DNA from: Sarcomyxa edulis
Lineage: Eukaryota; Basidiomycota; Agaricomycetes; Agaricales; Mycenaceae
Assembly: GCA_009761415.1 (NCBI GenBank)
Contig: QUOL01000001.1
Span: 992,001-1,056,000, forward strand
Length of the DNA: 64,000 nucleotides
Reading direction: 5' to 3'
Part shown: piece after piece, positions 1-12,333 of the stretch
Position numbering within the stretch: the first letter of the stretch is position 1
Layout: every line of letters starts with the position of its first letter
Translations under genes and position numbers: made by a program
Notes under the pieces: model-generated
Database searches by the model: none
What the model was told of the DNA's origin: nothing
The model's input: only the letters and a program-made list of their open reading frames with translations

Positions 1-219
1 CGGCATGACGCACAGTCTTTCCAGTGAATCCTTGACAAAGAACCCTTGTGTCTTTGTGAATCAGAAGATTCTTTGCGGTATCTGCATAACTCTGTCTAGT
101 CGCAGATTGCGAGAACGTCCGGCGGCCGGCTAAAAGAAAGTGAGAAACAGAAAAAAAATGAGACAAACGACGGACTGAAACATACAAGTTCGTAAAGATT
201 GACCAGCGCGACACAACAT
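1..219 (-). CDS. LSC1: Succinate--CoA ligase alpha subunit, mitochondrial (5' end only)
   Basis: The gene runs off the left edge and only its N-terminus is present. Exon 1 (219 to 204) encodes MLCRA. After an intron, exon 2 (129 to 14) gives a basic, Ser/Arg-rich leader (GRRTFSQSATRQ), followed by YADTAKNLLIHKDTRVLCQG and FTGKT. That second part matches the start of the succinyl-CoA ligase alpha CoA-binding Rossmann domain. A new donor (gtgcgt) begins at 13, so the rest lies outside the window. In the family this subunit carries the phosphohistidine and pairs with the beta subunit in the mitochondrial matrix to make ATP or GTP in the TCA cycle. The start codon is chosen because it joins the presequence in frame across a standard intron. 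The call rests on about 30 recognisable residues. Confidence 0.75.
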
Positions 220-470
220 GATGAAAGTGAGATACCTGGTGTAGTTGAAGCACTAAAGTACTAACGCGGAAAAGCACGGGCTCATTGCGGGGGACCAGCC
301 AATTTGTATTTGTTACGATGATTTTTGCGCGGAAGTCCGACCGGGGTCCGGGGAGCCTTTCAATGTTCTTTTCTCTCCGTTCTCCGTCTCAAGACCATCT
401 TGCAATACGTGTAGTATACATTGTACAGTATGTCACGCCATAAATACTGCATCCTTTCTAGACCCATTTC

Positions 471-3400
471 CTATCGTTCCAATGCTCCCACACGTCGCCG
501 TTCAAGCGCTTTACGCGACGCACGATGAAGCCCTATGATCGCATACTTGACCTTGTCAAACAGCCCATTATTGATCGCACTGAAGACAAGAAGATCAGTG
601 GTGGACATAACAGACAACTGAATAGACGAACCCGGTCACATCGGTCAAGAACTGTGTCTTGGCCTGAACAGGTGCGGCCGTAGTGGGCAATTGTTGTAGG
701 ACGGCAGGTAGCCATGAAATGAATTGAGAGGACCAGGAGAACGATATGGCTCGCAAGATTGAGACCACCAACGATGTAGAGTCTTCAGGGAAGTCGCCCA
801 CTAAACCGGTCAGGATATATCCAACAAATTCAAAGCCTTCCTTGTCCACAACACCTCGGATGGCAGCTGCATAGAGAGGGAACTTGGGGGGAACAGGCGA
901 AGGAAGCACAGGTCCAAGGCAGTCGTGAGTCACTATTAGGCGGAAAAGTTCTAGAGCAGTGAATATAATGTCAGAGTGGATGACGGTGAGTGCCGCTATA
1001 GATGCACGGAAAGCCAGTGGGAAAGCCGACGACTGGAAATATATATCTGGAGCATAGTCAACCAGCTGCAATTCCAATTGCAGGTAGTCTTCCAGAACTA
1101 GCGGATAGTCAGTATCTGTGGAAGGAGTACGACAACGAATGTACTTACCATCAGGTAGATCTCCGGGCGTTTTCACTTGCAAGAACGCTACCATTTTATT
1201 CGTCGCTCTCTCGTAGAGTTCGTGGTATGACGCGCGAAGATTTTGATTCTCCTCATTGCCGAATCTGTTAATAATCTTGCCTGCAATCCATAGATAACTG
1301 GGGAACCCTGTAGCCTCGAAGGCCAGGGACATCCGCGAAATGACCGAAGGCGCCACAGAGAGCGCAGAACTTCCGAATAGGTTGATTCCGTGTCGAATGA
1401 CTCGGGTTGCGCGCTCCGCCATGTCGTAGTCAGACCCGTATTTTGAGAGGAAAGTATCGAATATAGCCCAAGCTTCTTGACAGCTGTTTTGGCAAGCTGC
1501 TGGTAGTTCTTCGCCAAAGCTGCGGATGACATGTAGCATGACTTCTAGATTTTCGAGCCCATCTAATGGAACATGTCAGGACCGATGAAGGATTAAAATT
1601 GGACCCAACTTACTGCCAACATCCTCTAGTTCCTGCTGAGTTGCAACCGTCGTCTTGGTGGCCACTGCGTGGAGACTGGAAAGGATATCCACGGAAAACG
1701 TTCGCAACGATTCCGCCGCTTGTTCCATAGGCATTCCAGAAATGACATAGGCGATAGCTTCATAAACTTGTCTTCTATCATCTTGAGCCAGTTTTGGTCC
1801 TCTGGTGTTGAGGAACACATGAAGAGTAGGCAGGAAATCAGCGAGATGCTAAAATGAGGTATCAGCAGCCGTAATTTGAGATGAAAGGATATTACTGTAC
1901 CTGTTTGCAATCCTGACACAGATACTTGAGGGCTTGACCAGCGGCAGCAGAAACCTCCGTATCTGCATCATCGAAACCAGCAGATATGTAACCCAATTGA
2001 TAGCTGATATACTCCGGGTGCTTGTTGATCCATTCCGTGTATCGAGAGATGATGAGCAGAGCAGCATATCTTACTCGAGGATGAAGTGGAAGTGACGGAA
2101 TGAGGTCCATTATCTTGGGTACAGCGTTCTGATCGTTGGGATCCACCTCTGCACCCATTGATCTCATAGCGAATAACGGCGCCTCGATCTCCTGCCAGGA
2201 GATAGCCTCTGGGGAACGAGAAAGCGCGGTGGTAATCAGTTGATATGTGGCAAGGAGACAAGTGTCTGTCCGGAGTACAAAGCAGCAGTCCTTGAGAGTG
2301 TCGCCCATAACATGTCGGAACGATCGGAAGTTTTCTGCTTCTTGCCCAACCAACGCGGCATTGTCTGCAGGGAAATGCAGATGCCGGATGATGACTTCCA
2401 TGAGTGCTTTGTAGGCGTCCAAGAACAAAGGAGAAACGGAAGGCTTTTTGCCAATATTTTGCGCGAGACGCATCCAGAATGGGAAAGTGATTGGTACGAT
2501 GTCGAGATCGGGATAGGCAGAGCATTCTCCGATGGCTTCTACGAGCGGGAAAAATGCTTCTGTATGCTGGAGCAAAAGGAGACGATAGGTTTCTCCCGCT
2601 TCGGCAAAGATGCGGGCATATCCTCGAATCCTATCGGGATCTTCTCTGTGGACAGAAAGCTGCGGCTTTAACGCGATGACTCTTGGCACGATGAGTTGTA
2701 TGACGGGCATGTTATCGTCTATTTCTTGTGTCTCGTGGATCAATTCGCAAATGACGTCGACAGCAGGATCGAAAAGATCGTCTGAAGCGAGTGCTTCGAA
2801 TGCATATGCGAAAAGTGGAGTCTCGGCTAACGTCGTCGTTCTGACTTCGCCTGCAACTAGCCAGCTACGTAGGCAGTTGAACACTTGAGATTGGACAGTA
2901 TGGGTGACGCCTTCCCGATGACGTTCAGCATCAGTGATCAAGGAAAATCAAAAAAGTAACGCACCAGGAGCCTGAATGTACATCGCCAAAAGATCCAAAA
3001 CCACCTTCGCATTTGCTGTCAAAAGCTGACTCGACCGTTCTTTATATTCATCGTCCTAAAATGGGATATGAGGCGCGTGAAAACACTTTGAGAGGACTGA
3101 TCCACCTACCGTGACTGGAATTTTAGTGTTGCTATTCAATTCTTCGGGAAGGACGGTCAGAAACTGGAGTAAAGTTGGAACAGTAGCAGGATTTCGTCCA
3201 AAGGACTCAATCATATTCTGAACGACATTATCCCATGATGGAAGCTGTAGGGCAAGTCCTGAGATCGCCAAACATAGTTGAACAATTATCGTACGTGGAC
3301 CACTCTGGTATCTTTCCAATGCTGTGAGAAGAGTATCTCTCAGTGGGAGTAGATCTGGTGGATTGACTTGATGGAGATCGTATGTCACCTAAGATGAGAT

Positions 3401-3730
3401 CGACAGAATCAACTGCAATAGATGGGGAGAAAGTGTGGCGAAGAGAACATACTTTTGATCTGAAAGTCTGGGCAGCAAAAAGTTTTGCAGCTGGAGGTGC
3501 ATCGGGTGAGAGGAGGAGGACATTGCAGGTCGACCATGCCTCAGGCTAGGACAAGGGCGGATTGGGACACAAGTCAGAGAGGTCTTGAGTGGGATACTGG
3601 CCACAGGCGAAAGACAATTTACAGAGTGTTGGAAATCCTGAAGCCATGAGTTTGCTCTCTCTATTGAAGCCTTGTCCGGGGCGCTGCTGAACACCTCGAG
3701 AGCTGATAGTAAGCCCTGGATATCTGACAT
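471..3730 (-). CDS. MTR10: Nuclear import receptor MTR10 / transportin-3 (importin-beta family)
   Basis: About nine exons give a HEAT-repeat protein of roughly 940 residues, the usual size for Mtr10/TNPO3. It starts MSDIQGLLSALEVF. Exon 2 restores the importin-beta N-terminal signature (EAWSTCN, then FAAQTFRSK). Exon 3 carries LPLRDTLLTAL and PRTIIVQLCLAISGLALQ. The terminal exon, after an intron at about 631-575, ends KVKYAIIGLHRASRKALERR, typical of Mtr10 C-termini. In yeast and animals this receptor carries SR/RGG-type RNA-binding proteins into the nucleus and releases them on RanGTP. The stop lies at 471-473, well past the apparent end of the preceding exon, so reading only the long open frames would miss the last exon. 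The LSC1 start lies about 250 bp downstream on the same strand. Confidence 0.93.
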
Positions 3731-4182
3731 GGTGGTTGTGGATAGAGTACAAGTTGAGAGCAAGCCGCGGTTTAGCCGTGAGATCAACTCAAAAGTTGGC
3801 AGCAGTGCCACCATGACACTCGACCTTCGAACTTCAACCAAGCACTCATCATTGACGGTAAGTTAAAGGTGGTATAATCATTGTCATCAAAAGCAATCCG
3901 TCGTCAAATTAACGACCCGTAACACTCGAGTAAGAACAAGGGACTGTCGGAAGAATCATACTAAAGGGAATGAGAGCAGGTAGAGTGGGATATCCGGTGC
4001 AAAGGAGTGTGGATGTCGTTCGCGACGAGCCAAGACAAGGAAAAAATGGGTCAGGCATATACAATGAAAGGGGGGCAGTACTAAAGGTAAGAGTAACGAG
4101 AAGGCAAGATAGGTGGCAACAGTGGGTAAAATCCAAGGAGGGAGAGGAAAAAGGCAAGTAATGTCCATTAACGATAAGCGTC
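3731..4182. other. Intergenic: MTR10 promoter and septin 3' flank
   Basis: About 450 bp between two minus-strand genes. Open frames here are random or are read-through of the septin past its last donor. No RNA gene, repeat or obvious promoter motif was seen. Confidence 0.6.
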
Positions 4183-5909
4183 CTATGCACGAAGGAATCG
4201 GTTCTTCTTGCCCGTCTGCTGGCACCAAATCAGCCAATGGACGCAAATGACAAGAGTGAAAACAACTTACGCTGGCCTTTTCTGGCGTCAACGGTCTGCC
4301 GCTCTCGAGCTTTCGCTTCTTGTCCTCGAGGTCCGCACGTTGTTTCTCCAGAGCATCCTTCATCTCCTTGTGTCGGGCATAGAGCTCCTCCTCGGACTGC
4401 TTGAGCTTCGCCTCCTTCTCTTGTACTTTTTGTTGGAAGACCATCTTCATCTCAGCCTCCATCTTGGCTAACTTGGCCTCGTGAAGGACACGCTCCTCTT
4501 GCATTCGCGCAGCAGGGCTGTGAAAGCAAACGTTAAAATCGGTACGTCACCGCAACGATAGTAGACACGTACTTGATCTCCTTGAATACGCTAGAATCTT
4601 GGGCGACACCCATGCCAAGAAGTTTATCTGTTCGCCAGTTCTCGTAAAGAACGTCATTGGTGTACTCCCTGAGCTCTTCCATGTATGTCCGGATAAGCAT
4701 CTGTCGCAGCTTGACGAAGTCACAATGATCTTCGTTGTCAACTTCGACAACACCCCATGGATACGCGCGACCGCGAACGTCGCGTCCGTCTGGAGTCGTA
4801 ACAACTTTATCGGAACCAACCACAGCGAAAGGAATCTTGCTGGCAATCTCCTCGGCTTCTGCGATAGTCTCTTCATCCTCGTTCTCATAGGTAGGTGCTT
4901 GGAAGATATGTATATTATGGTGAGAAATGTCAGCCAGGATCTGACGTGGCGCGCGTTTTAGCCATCAATTGCACACGATAGAGTCCAGATTTGCTCACCC
5001 GTTCCTTGAACTCGAGAATTTCCTCGTCCGTCAGGGTATCGGCCTTGGCAATGACAGGAATTAGATTGACTTTGGTATGAAGTCTGCGCATGAACTCGAT
5101 ATCGATTTGTTTCAAGCTAGCCATCGAAATTCAATACAATATAAGACGCGAATGGAGGATTGACTTACGAGTGACCGGTAGGTTGAATAAAGTAAAGACA
5201 AGCATGCACACGGTTGTCAACAATCTTCAAACGGTTGACGCGGTTCTCTTGCTCCAAGTATGCGTCGAACCGCTGTTCAATGTTCTCAACGATAGGTTTC
5301 CAGCTGAGAAGGTAATCTCAGTACCATTAGAGGCCTCAGGAGGTAGTAACCCACCTGTCGTCGTTGTTGACAAAGTCACCAAATCCGGGAGTGTCAACGA
5401 CCGTTAGGTGCAGCCGAACACCATTTTCCTCAATGTCTACGTAAACGAGAACGCCAGTTTGAGCATGGCGAATACGGCATGAGATAACGACCAACTCACC
5501 AGCGCCTATGCCCTCGATAGCTACGGTCGAAGGTCTCTCCGCAGAAGGGGGCAGAGGCTCCTTGGGAGGGTATAGAGTGGTGTTGAAGAGTGTATTTACC
5601 AGGGTCGATTTACCCAAACCCGACTCCCCTACGAAAGAAGATCAGACGCCGAAAGCTAATTTGATAGCGGGGACACGACTACGCACCAACGACCATTACG
5701 GTGAACTGGAACCCCTTCCTCACACTTTTCCTGTGCACCTGGTTTGGAAGGTTGGCGAACCCAACGTACCCCATCAATTTTTTGCGTATGACGGAAGAAA
5801 TAGCAGAGGCCTGTCCAGTTGGCACCAAAGAAGGGCTTGAACCGTTTGCAATGCCATTTGGAGCTGGGGAGGCGTCACCGTTGCGGGAGGAAGGGTAAGA
5901 GTCTGTCAT
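4183..5909 (-). CDS. CDC3: Septin, Cdc3 type
   Basis: A GTP-binding septin of about 440 residues in several exons. The variable N-terminus is followed by the septin polybasic region ([20 protein letters not shown]), the P-loop ([15 protein letters not shown]), and the switch region ([15 protein letters not shown]). Further on come the AKADTLT nucleotide-specificity motif and the septin unique element ([20 protein letters not shown]). A strongly charged coiled coil of about 70 residues follows. The last intron begins right after EKAS (gtaagt), and the short final exon reads [11 protein letters not shown] to a stop at 4183-4185. Septins form hetero-oligomeric filaments at the bud neck, septa and hyphal collars. 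The [20 protein letters not shown] segment and the long coiled coil favour the Cdc3/Spn1 subgroup, though subgroup assignment is by eye only. Confidence 0.9.
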
Positions 5910-6497
5910 CTGTGGGGGGTATAATCAGAGAGAGGTCAAGAGAGCAGGAGAGTGAGAGCAAATTTATACTTTGAGGACTACGAGGGGGGAAAGGAAAGAA
6001 GTTGGACGATTTGAGCTAGTGCTTTCAGTTTTTTGTACATGTTTGTCCGTGGCGGCCTCTCCCAGATCATCAACGACCAGTCTCGGTCTTGGAAGTACGA
6101 ACTACATCCAGATAGTATCTCATTCTAGTCGTCTAATGGGACACCTCGAGACTTACCCAGGAATAGTGGGTTTTGCGGGGGCTCATTGCGGAAGTAGATA
6201 TGTCAGTTCTGCAGACTACTGACCCTTCCATTCGAACTCCATTCCACATGCATTTCACGCGAGGCGCAGGCTGAGGTATGTTGCATGTAACGCGTATATT
6301 CGCGTTGTGCAATATAGCTGGTAATACATTTTCTCTGAATTTGAGCCCAAGTGGCCAGTGGCAAGCAGGCAATACGTGGTGCGAGTCTATTCGACGCAGG
6401 CCTAAATAAAGGATGCATGCTTCCCGAAATACCCGCGACGAATGTTTTGTGGTCCGTTCCGTCGTATAGTGGATTAATCGTGTTGTAGGACCGTGCT
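5910..6497. other. Intergenic: septin promoter and nitrilase 3' flank
   Basis: About 590 bp without a supportable gene. Nitrilase read-through frames and short random frames occur on both strands. No repeat or RNA gene was recognised. Confidence 0.55.
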
Positions 6498-7699
6498 TCA
6501 GGTGGTGTTCACTTTGAGCTGGAAGACTGTACCCAACAATATTCAGGAAACAAAGGGCACAATGACATGGAAAGAGCTCACCATCTGGCCTGGCGTAATG
6601 CCCAACCACATCCAGGTCGAATTTACCCCGAATACAGTCGTCCAGATCGATCTCTGCGGTCAACACCCCCTCCCCGCTCAGTAAAGGTCCCGCGAGAATC
6701 TTTCCGAGGGGGCTTATGATGACACTTCCGCCACCAATCATGACATTCTCGGGATCACGACGGCTCGCATCTGCTACAGGATGGTCGGGTGGATAATCCT
6801 TCTCTTGAGCGAACTGACAAGCGGAAAGAACGAAACAACGTCCTTCCAAGGCGATGTGCGTCATGGTGTGTTGCCAGAGAGGTCTCGCATCAACAGTTGG
6901 AGCACAGTATATCTGTGTACCTTGCGAATAATAATGGGTTCGGACTAGATGACATGGCGGAGGTTAGGACGAGTGTAGTGTGGCCTGTTCTGATACGCAC
7001 GTAGAGGCATGTAGTTCTCCCTTTCCAAGGCCAATAGCAAGCGTTTATGAGTATCTTCACACCGAATATATACACGAAAACTCACCAGCAAATCGCAGCT
7101 GAGATCTTCGCTGATACGCCTTGCGCATCCGGACTCGAAGGCTTGAACGATTTTTCGAGGACTGGCATGGTAGACCCATCGCCTTGACCCCATATGATCC
7201 TCTCCATAGCTGTCGGGACCAGTTTTCGATGCTTCCCTACATATCCCTGAACTGGATCGACAAATATAGCAGTGCAGAAGAGAGATCCCCCATCGCGTTC
7301 GATCACGCCAATCACCAGAAAGACGCCTGTGTCCTTGCTGATACTTTCAATACGAGAGACAGCAGGAGAAGGAACGTCGATAGCAGCTGCATGATAACGA
7401 ACGAATTCATCTCTGCCCTCAGGGGAACGGTCGCCTACCACGGCACCGAATGTCGATAACTTTGGATATCCTCCGATGCTGCGTCGATAGATAGATCAGG
7501 AGCAATTGACAGGCAATCTGACAGACACTCACAATGCTTCTGGGAACACAGCCAACTGAGCACCATCCCTCTCTTTAGCGAGGCGGGTTAGTCGTTCAAG
7601 TTTGTCCAAAGTACCATCCAAAGAGGCCGCAGGCGCGGTCTGAACCACAGATACGCGCACAGTCTTCGTTGATGTCGGTACGATAGCAGGAGAACTCAT
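6498..7699 (-). CDS. Nitrilase (CN-hydrolase superfamily, nitrilase/cyanide hydratase branch)
   Basis: A carbon-nitrogen hydrolase of about 330 residues in six or so exons. All three catalytic positions are visible. The glutamate is in LAVFPEA, the lysine in YVGKHRKLVPT (with IIWGQGDGSTMPV after it), and the cysteine in AAICWENYMPLLR. The cysteine motif is rebuilt across two introns, which then give THYYSQGTQIYCAPT and WQHTMTHIALEGRCFVLSAC. The last intron leads to a tiny exon ending VFQLKVNTT, the normal nitrilase terminus. Family members hydrolyse nitriles to acids plus ammonia, or cyanide to formamide. The substrate cannot be told from this sequence. Genes on both sides are unrelated, so context does not help. 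Confidence 0.9.
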
Positions 7700-7929
7700 G
7701 TTCGCAAGCTTTGCAGTAATCTGTATATATACAGATAAAGAGAACTGAGAGGACAGATGACAGAGCACGGTATTTGGCGTGCGTGAGCAAAAAATATGGG
7801 TGAACATTTATAATTTCCATTCCAAGACAAGAATCTCAAAAATCCGTACTCTTTGGATGGAAGTCCCTCAATCAATAATATAACACCCTCCTCGTATTTC
7901 CCGTACCCTGTCATTGCCCTCAGTTCCCA

Positions 7930-8863
7930 TTAGATCAACATGTCGGCCTTGTCTGGTGGTAACCACTCCTTAGGGAAGTCATATATTGAAGGCCGGTCTA
8001 AAATGCGATCTCGAAGATGTTCTCCCTTTTTGCCCTTTCGTGCTTTGGCATGTACGTGACGCGTATCGTGGGGTATATCGCTCAAATCATCGGTTAGGTC
8101 CTGTAATTCAAATTTGAGGCTTCGTTAGAACTAAAACAGCTAAACTCCCGTTGAGAGAACGTACATTGGCCTCCGCAATGAGTCTATCTAACGCGTCGCT
8201 AGCCCATTTGAGGTTCATAGCAGGTTTTGGGAACTCCTCGCATGATATTTGGATGTAACCATTCCCCCAGTGTTCGAGACGGCTTACACCGGAATTTGCG
8301 GGGGGTGATGGTGTCCATCGGGTTCCTGCTAGCACTTTGAGCTTGTGAATAGCTGCCTCATCTCGTAGTGGTAGCTGATCAACTGCGACGACAACGACGC
8401 GCTTCTTCATGGCTGGATGGGGTTCACCACCGTAATCCAGCGAACGAACGATGAGAGGGTTCTGGGAAGTAGGTGGGACATAAGGTTTTCGGTATGCTAT
8501 AGTTTAGACACGATTCAACACACACGGAAAGAACAATATGAATGATTTGGGCTTACCGACAAGTTTCGGAATTTCGTGCTCGATCAATCTAAGGTAATGC
8601 AAAAGCTGTCGGTCTTGACGAAACATGAGATGCGTTAGAGCGGGAGGTGCTTTTGTGGTGAATTCGATATCCCTATCCTTCAATAGTTCATCTTCTTCAT
8701 CCTGAAACTCTTCCAGTCGCTCCGTAATTCGGTCCTCTACTATGATACGTTTACGGCCGGGAGGATTTGAATGCAAGTGTCTGCGAGCAGGAGAAAAGAG
8801 AGAATATTTGAGTGGGCAGCCCATAGATCGCATGATGCGAGGGCTGTAGCTAGAAAGCGCCAT
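7930..8863 (-). CDS. RSM24: Mitochondrial small ribosomal subunit protein mS35 (Rsm24)
   Basis: Three or four exons encode a protein of about 270 residues. An Arg/Ser-rich leader with few acids (MALSSYSPRIMRSMG, LFSPARRHLHS) looks like a mitochondrial presequence. It is followed by an acidic linker and the mS35/S24 domain (AIHKLKVLAGTRWTP, GYIQISCEEFPKPAMNLKW, LDRLIAEAN). The C-terminal exon ends EWLPPDKADMLI. In yeast Rsm24 belongs to the small mitoribosomal subunit. An in-frame ATG at 8962 would add 33 residues. The 8863 start is preferred because it gives a compact presequence and leaves about 170 bp to the divergent CZIB gene, against 75 bp otherwise. The start is therefore uncertain. Confidence 0.82.
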
Positions 8864-9037
8864 GACCGAGGACGCTTTTTGTCGAAGCGTTCGCGAACTG
8901 TGGGGGCAAGAGGCAGAGTTGAAACGTTGAAATTTGAGTTCAAAGCACTGTGAAATAAACATCGTGCCGATCTCAGGCTCAAAACATCTCAGAACAGCAG
9001 CAGCTCATTCCCTCCCTCAAAGGCCCAACATACTGAA

Positions 9038-9799
9038 ATGGTCGTACGTTGAATCCATATCTCACCATAGGCTGATATTCACCCGTCAGACAGCGTCTCT
9101 TGCTCTCGATAAAGGCCGATCTCGAGAACGTCACAAATCTCGTTCCCGCTTCAGATGACTTTGAATACTTCTTCCAGGTTTCGTGAATTTTATCCCTTGA
9201 ATACAATACATTGTATTCTAACACGTCCAGATAGGTACAATGTTCTAGCTGTCACGAAACGCATCCGAAATTCGTGGCTCTGAACCGTTTGGTGAGTGGA
9301 GGTGTGGCCCATTGAAACCCTCATTTCTACAATCCTGAATTACTCGTCATAGGAAGAGCACGATACGTCCGGCTCAAAATCCAATACTGCCCACTTTGTC
9401 TGGAGATGCGGAATGTGCAAACGCGAAAGCTCTGCGAAATTCGAGACGCCTCCTCCGCTACCATATAAAGAAGAGAACGGTCAATTCGGGCCTTTACTCA
9501 TCGTCGAATGCCGTGGGCTAGAGTTCATAGGATTTGACCCTCGGGTAATTTCCTTCATCATCAAGTAAGTTGAAAACGGTCTACCTCATTTGACCATCCC
9601 TTGTTAGGGCATCTGGAAATGCGAAGGCTTTTCCGGGACCGTGTTCCGTGAAGTCGATCTCCAGGATGGCGAATGGTTTGACTATGATGAGAAGGTTAGT
9701 CGGCTCACCAGTGCTGTTCTGCCATTCACTAATACGGTTTGACAGGCGGCCCTTCCCGTTGGGGTATCAGGAATCGAAAGCAAATGGAGCAAGGCTTGA
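9038..9799 (+). CDS. CXXC zinc-binding protein, UPF0587/DUF866 (CZIB, C1orf123-like)
   Basis: A small conserved eukaryotic protein of about 165 residues in five or six exons. Exon 1 is only ATG-GTC. The next exon reads RLLLSIKADLENVTNLVPAS, then DDFEYFFQ. Two zinc-binding CxxC pairs are present: VQCSSCHETHPKF and FVWRCGMCKRE. They are followed by FGPLLIVECRGLEFIGFDPR and the final GTVFREVDLQDGEWFDYDEK region, with a stop at 9797-9799. The two CxxC motifs and overall order fit the family along its whole length. Its biochemical role is not well established; the human protein binds zinc. It is transcribed divergently from mS35 and convergently to the IQ-motif gene. Confidence 0.9.
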
Positions 9800-10128
9800 T
9801 GTTCTTCACTCTGGTGTGCAGCGACTTCGTGTACATGTACGTGCATAACGGCAGGGATGATATTATTAGTGTCGGTATTAGGTTCGAGGTTATTATTGTA
9901 TGGATATCGAGGCCATCGTGTCTTATATATATAAAGAATATCAAGCATCGTTCTGATAGATCCAAATATGCCGTTCGACAAACGACTCGGATTCGAAGTC
10001 GCCGTCGTTTCGGAAGGTGTCCTCCGCTGGCGAATGATGAACCTGGGGGTGGAGTTTGCGTGTCTGTAGCGGGAGGTTTGTCCTTTCTTCCTAGTATGAG
10101 CATGTTCAAGTCCTCGTGACTTCCTCCT
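9800..10128. other. Convergent intergenic region
   Basis: About 330 bp between the 3' ends of CZIB (+) and the IQ-motif gene (-). Open frames on both strands cross it but carry no recognisable motif. Nothing else was seen. Confidence 0.55.
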
Positions 10129-12333
10129 CTACTCGGGTCCGGCCTTTTCGACGCGTAGTTTCGCTTTCCGTCGCCCTTCGATTACTTCTCTTTTCCAGCT
10201 ACTATCACTGTCAGTTCCAGGTGTCAACGCGTTGACCACTTTCAAGGCAACTTCTTTCATATCTTGCTTCCCAGTTTCCACGACGGCACCTTTTTTCTTC
10301 TTCCATTTATTGATGTGTTCAATCCTATAACGGCATTAAGGTGTTGATGAGGGATTGCTAATGCATGTGAACGAGCTGAACGTACCCCCAGAGAGCAGCT
10401 TCTGCTTTGCTTATTCTGGCCTTGTGCATATCTACCCCACGTTCTGTCATGACATCTATAAATCGATGGAAGTGCTGTAGTAGTATCATGGGAGAGTCAG
10501 TCGTTACATCACGAAGGACAAGGCATGATTATACCCACATCGACGGAGGTCCTGCGGTGATATAATGTCAATTGAAAGCCGTTGTATCGGTACAATGTAA
10601 TCCGACGAACCTATAGTGACCGGACAGGGGGGAGAGTGTATGAATGGCGCCTTGCTTGACGGTGATCAGGCCAGCAGAAGTCACAAGGCCACCTGCTAAG
10701 AATGAAGAATGTTGAAACGTTCCGGTATCTTCGAAAGCGAAACGACGGTCAGTCCTCCCGTGAGATGTAGAGAAGCGTGTACGTACCCTTGATCCCAATG
10801 AAGATGTTGACTATAATTATATTCAATCGGTATTGGACTCGCAGTGGAAGTGGATTATTATACACTCACAGTTTGTGTCCTGCGATTTACAAGGGACGGA
10901 CCGTTAGCGAACACCCTGGGTGTGTAGCCAAAACATGAGAGCGTACCGATACATAAATCCAAGTGTTCCGTTGTAGGGTTTTCCGCAATAGTTGGTTCAC
11001 TATTCCACGAGGGGTGAAGTGTTTCCAAAGGATCTGGGTGATCCGATGATTTCCCTTCGGACCGCCAACATAATGAGTGGCAGCGTTTTCCTGTTCTAGA
11101 CTGGAGACAGGAGACGTTGGAGTGGACTTTCCTCGCCTCGGTAATGGAGGTGAATCCTCAGGAACTATACCGCCACCATTCCCTGAGTCTTTCCACTTTC
11201 CGGCCGAGGTGTCTACCAATTCATCTGCGTCATGTGAGGTTTCGTAAATGATCAGTGACGGTAGGAAATGCTGTAATATACTCACTATTTCGAGCCCATC
11301 TGAGCTTCCCCTCCTCATCAATTTTGATCAGATAGTTCAGTCCTTTTTTGGGTTATTCTTGAGACATGTAAATTTAGAGGAACAGGGTTTCTTACGTTGC
11401 TCAGCGGAAAGATACCTGAGATACAGAAGAATTAATGAGGCACCCACGCGTAGGGTAGCAAAGCTGCCTACGTTATTCGCTAATGAAAGAGTGTAGGAGA
11501 TTAGCCGGACTCCAGCCAGTTTTGATGAAGAACACATACTTCTCTCTCCAGCTGTTCTCGAGGACATGGATCTAGAGAAAGGGTCTTTCCTGCGCCTTTG
11601 TCGAGCCTGACGACATCGAATATGTCAATATGTCTCGCAGACGACCAAATCGGAAGGGTCCACACCATTTAAAAAAGTTGTCTTCGGTGTCTTCTTCTTG
11701 CCAACGTCGATGATAGTACTGTATTACATCGGACCAAATAGTTGTTACTCGTGGGTAATAGGAAATATCAGAGGTAACTGACCTTGACTAGATATATACG
11801 GTAAGATGTATTGGCCAATGATGACACGCAGGTAGAAATTCACTCAACGGTTTGATCCATATCGGTGTTTCCTGACCGAACCATACATGTGAGCCACTGA
11901 ACCGCAGACAAGGGAGACTCGGACTCCTCACGCGTCGACAAGCTCCAGCCAATGTTGCGTCTCAAGGTGTTTTTGAACAGCTCCTGTGTCGTGCACCCCG
12001 GTTTGACTCTTATTGAGCATGGTATTTCCGTCACCTAGTCGTCTGGCGAAAAATGCTGCACGTTTCCAGCGTTCGCGAGGAGAGTTCTTACCCTCTTCTG
12101 CCTCAAGTGTATACATCTAAAGCACTAGTCAGCAAGCTTTCGAGCTACAGGAAACTGCTCACTTTCTGCTCGGCATGTGTAGCTGCAGTTTGCCAGCGAA
12201 CTTCGGTATTCATGTAGTGTTGTCTTCGATTCCTCCACATCCTCTGTATCTTGGCTGCAGCCCGATGTCGAGATACATCATCCGAGCTTGGTTTCCCTAG
12301 GTTTTCTGGTTTATCGACATCAAGCTTGTCCAT
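10129..12333 (-). CDS. Fungal IQ calmodulin-binding motif protein
   Basis: A many-exon gene for a protein of roughly 450-500 residues. Near the N-terminus HRAAAKIQRMWRNRRQHYMN is an IQ-type calmodulin-binding helix. Next come a region with NSPRERWKRAAFFARRLGDG and an EDNFFKWLDKGAGKDLSLD-like stretch. The C-terminal half has ELVDTSAGKWKDSG, a Pro/Ser-rich linker (PPLPRRGKSTPTSPVSS), THYVGGPKGNHRITQILWKH and FTPRGIVNQLLRKTLQRNTW. It then has FQHSSFLAGGLVTSAGLITV and a basic terminal tail ending KLRVEKAGPE. This layout is that of a fungal protein family annotated only by its IQ motif; it may bind calmodulin. The start at 12333 is the first suitable Met before the IQ helix. An extra upstream exon cannot be excluded. 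Confidence 0.75.

Noticed and set aside
2240..2671. 143-codon plus-strand open frame
   Set aside because: It lies antisense to the MTR10 HEAT-repeat exon, has no motif, and no splice context.
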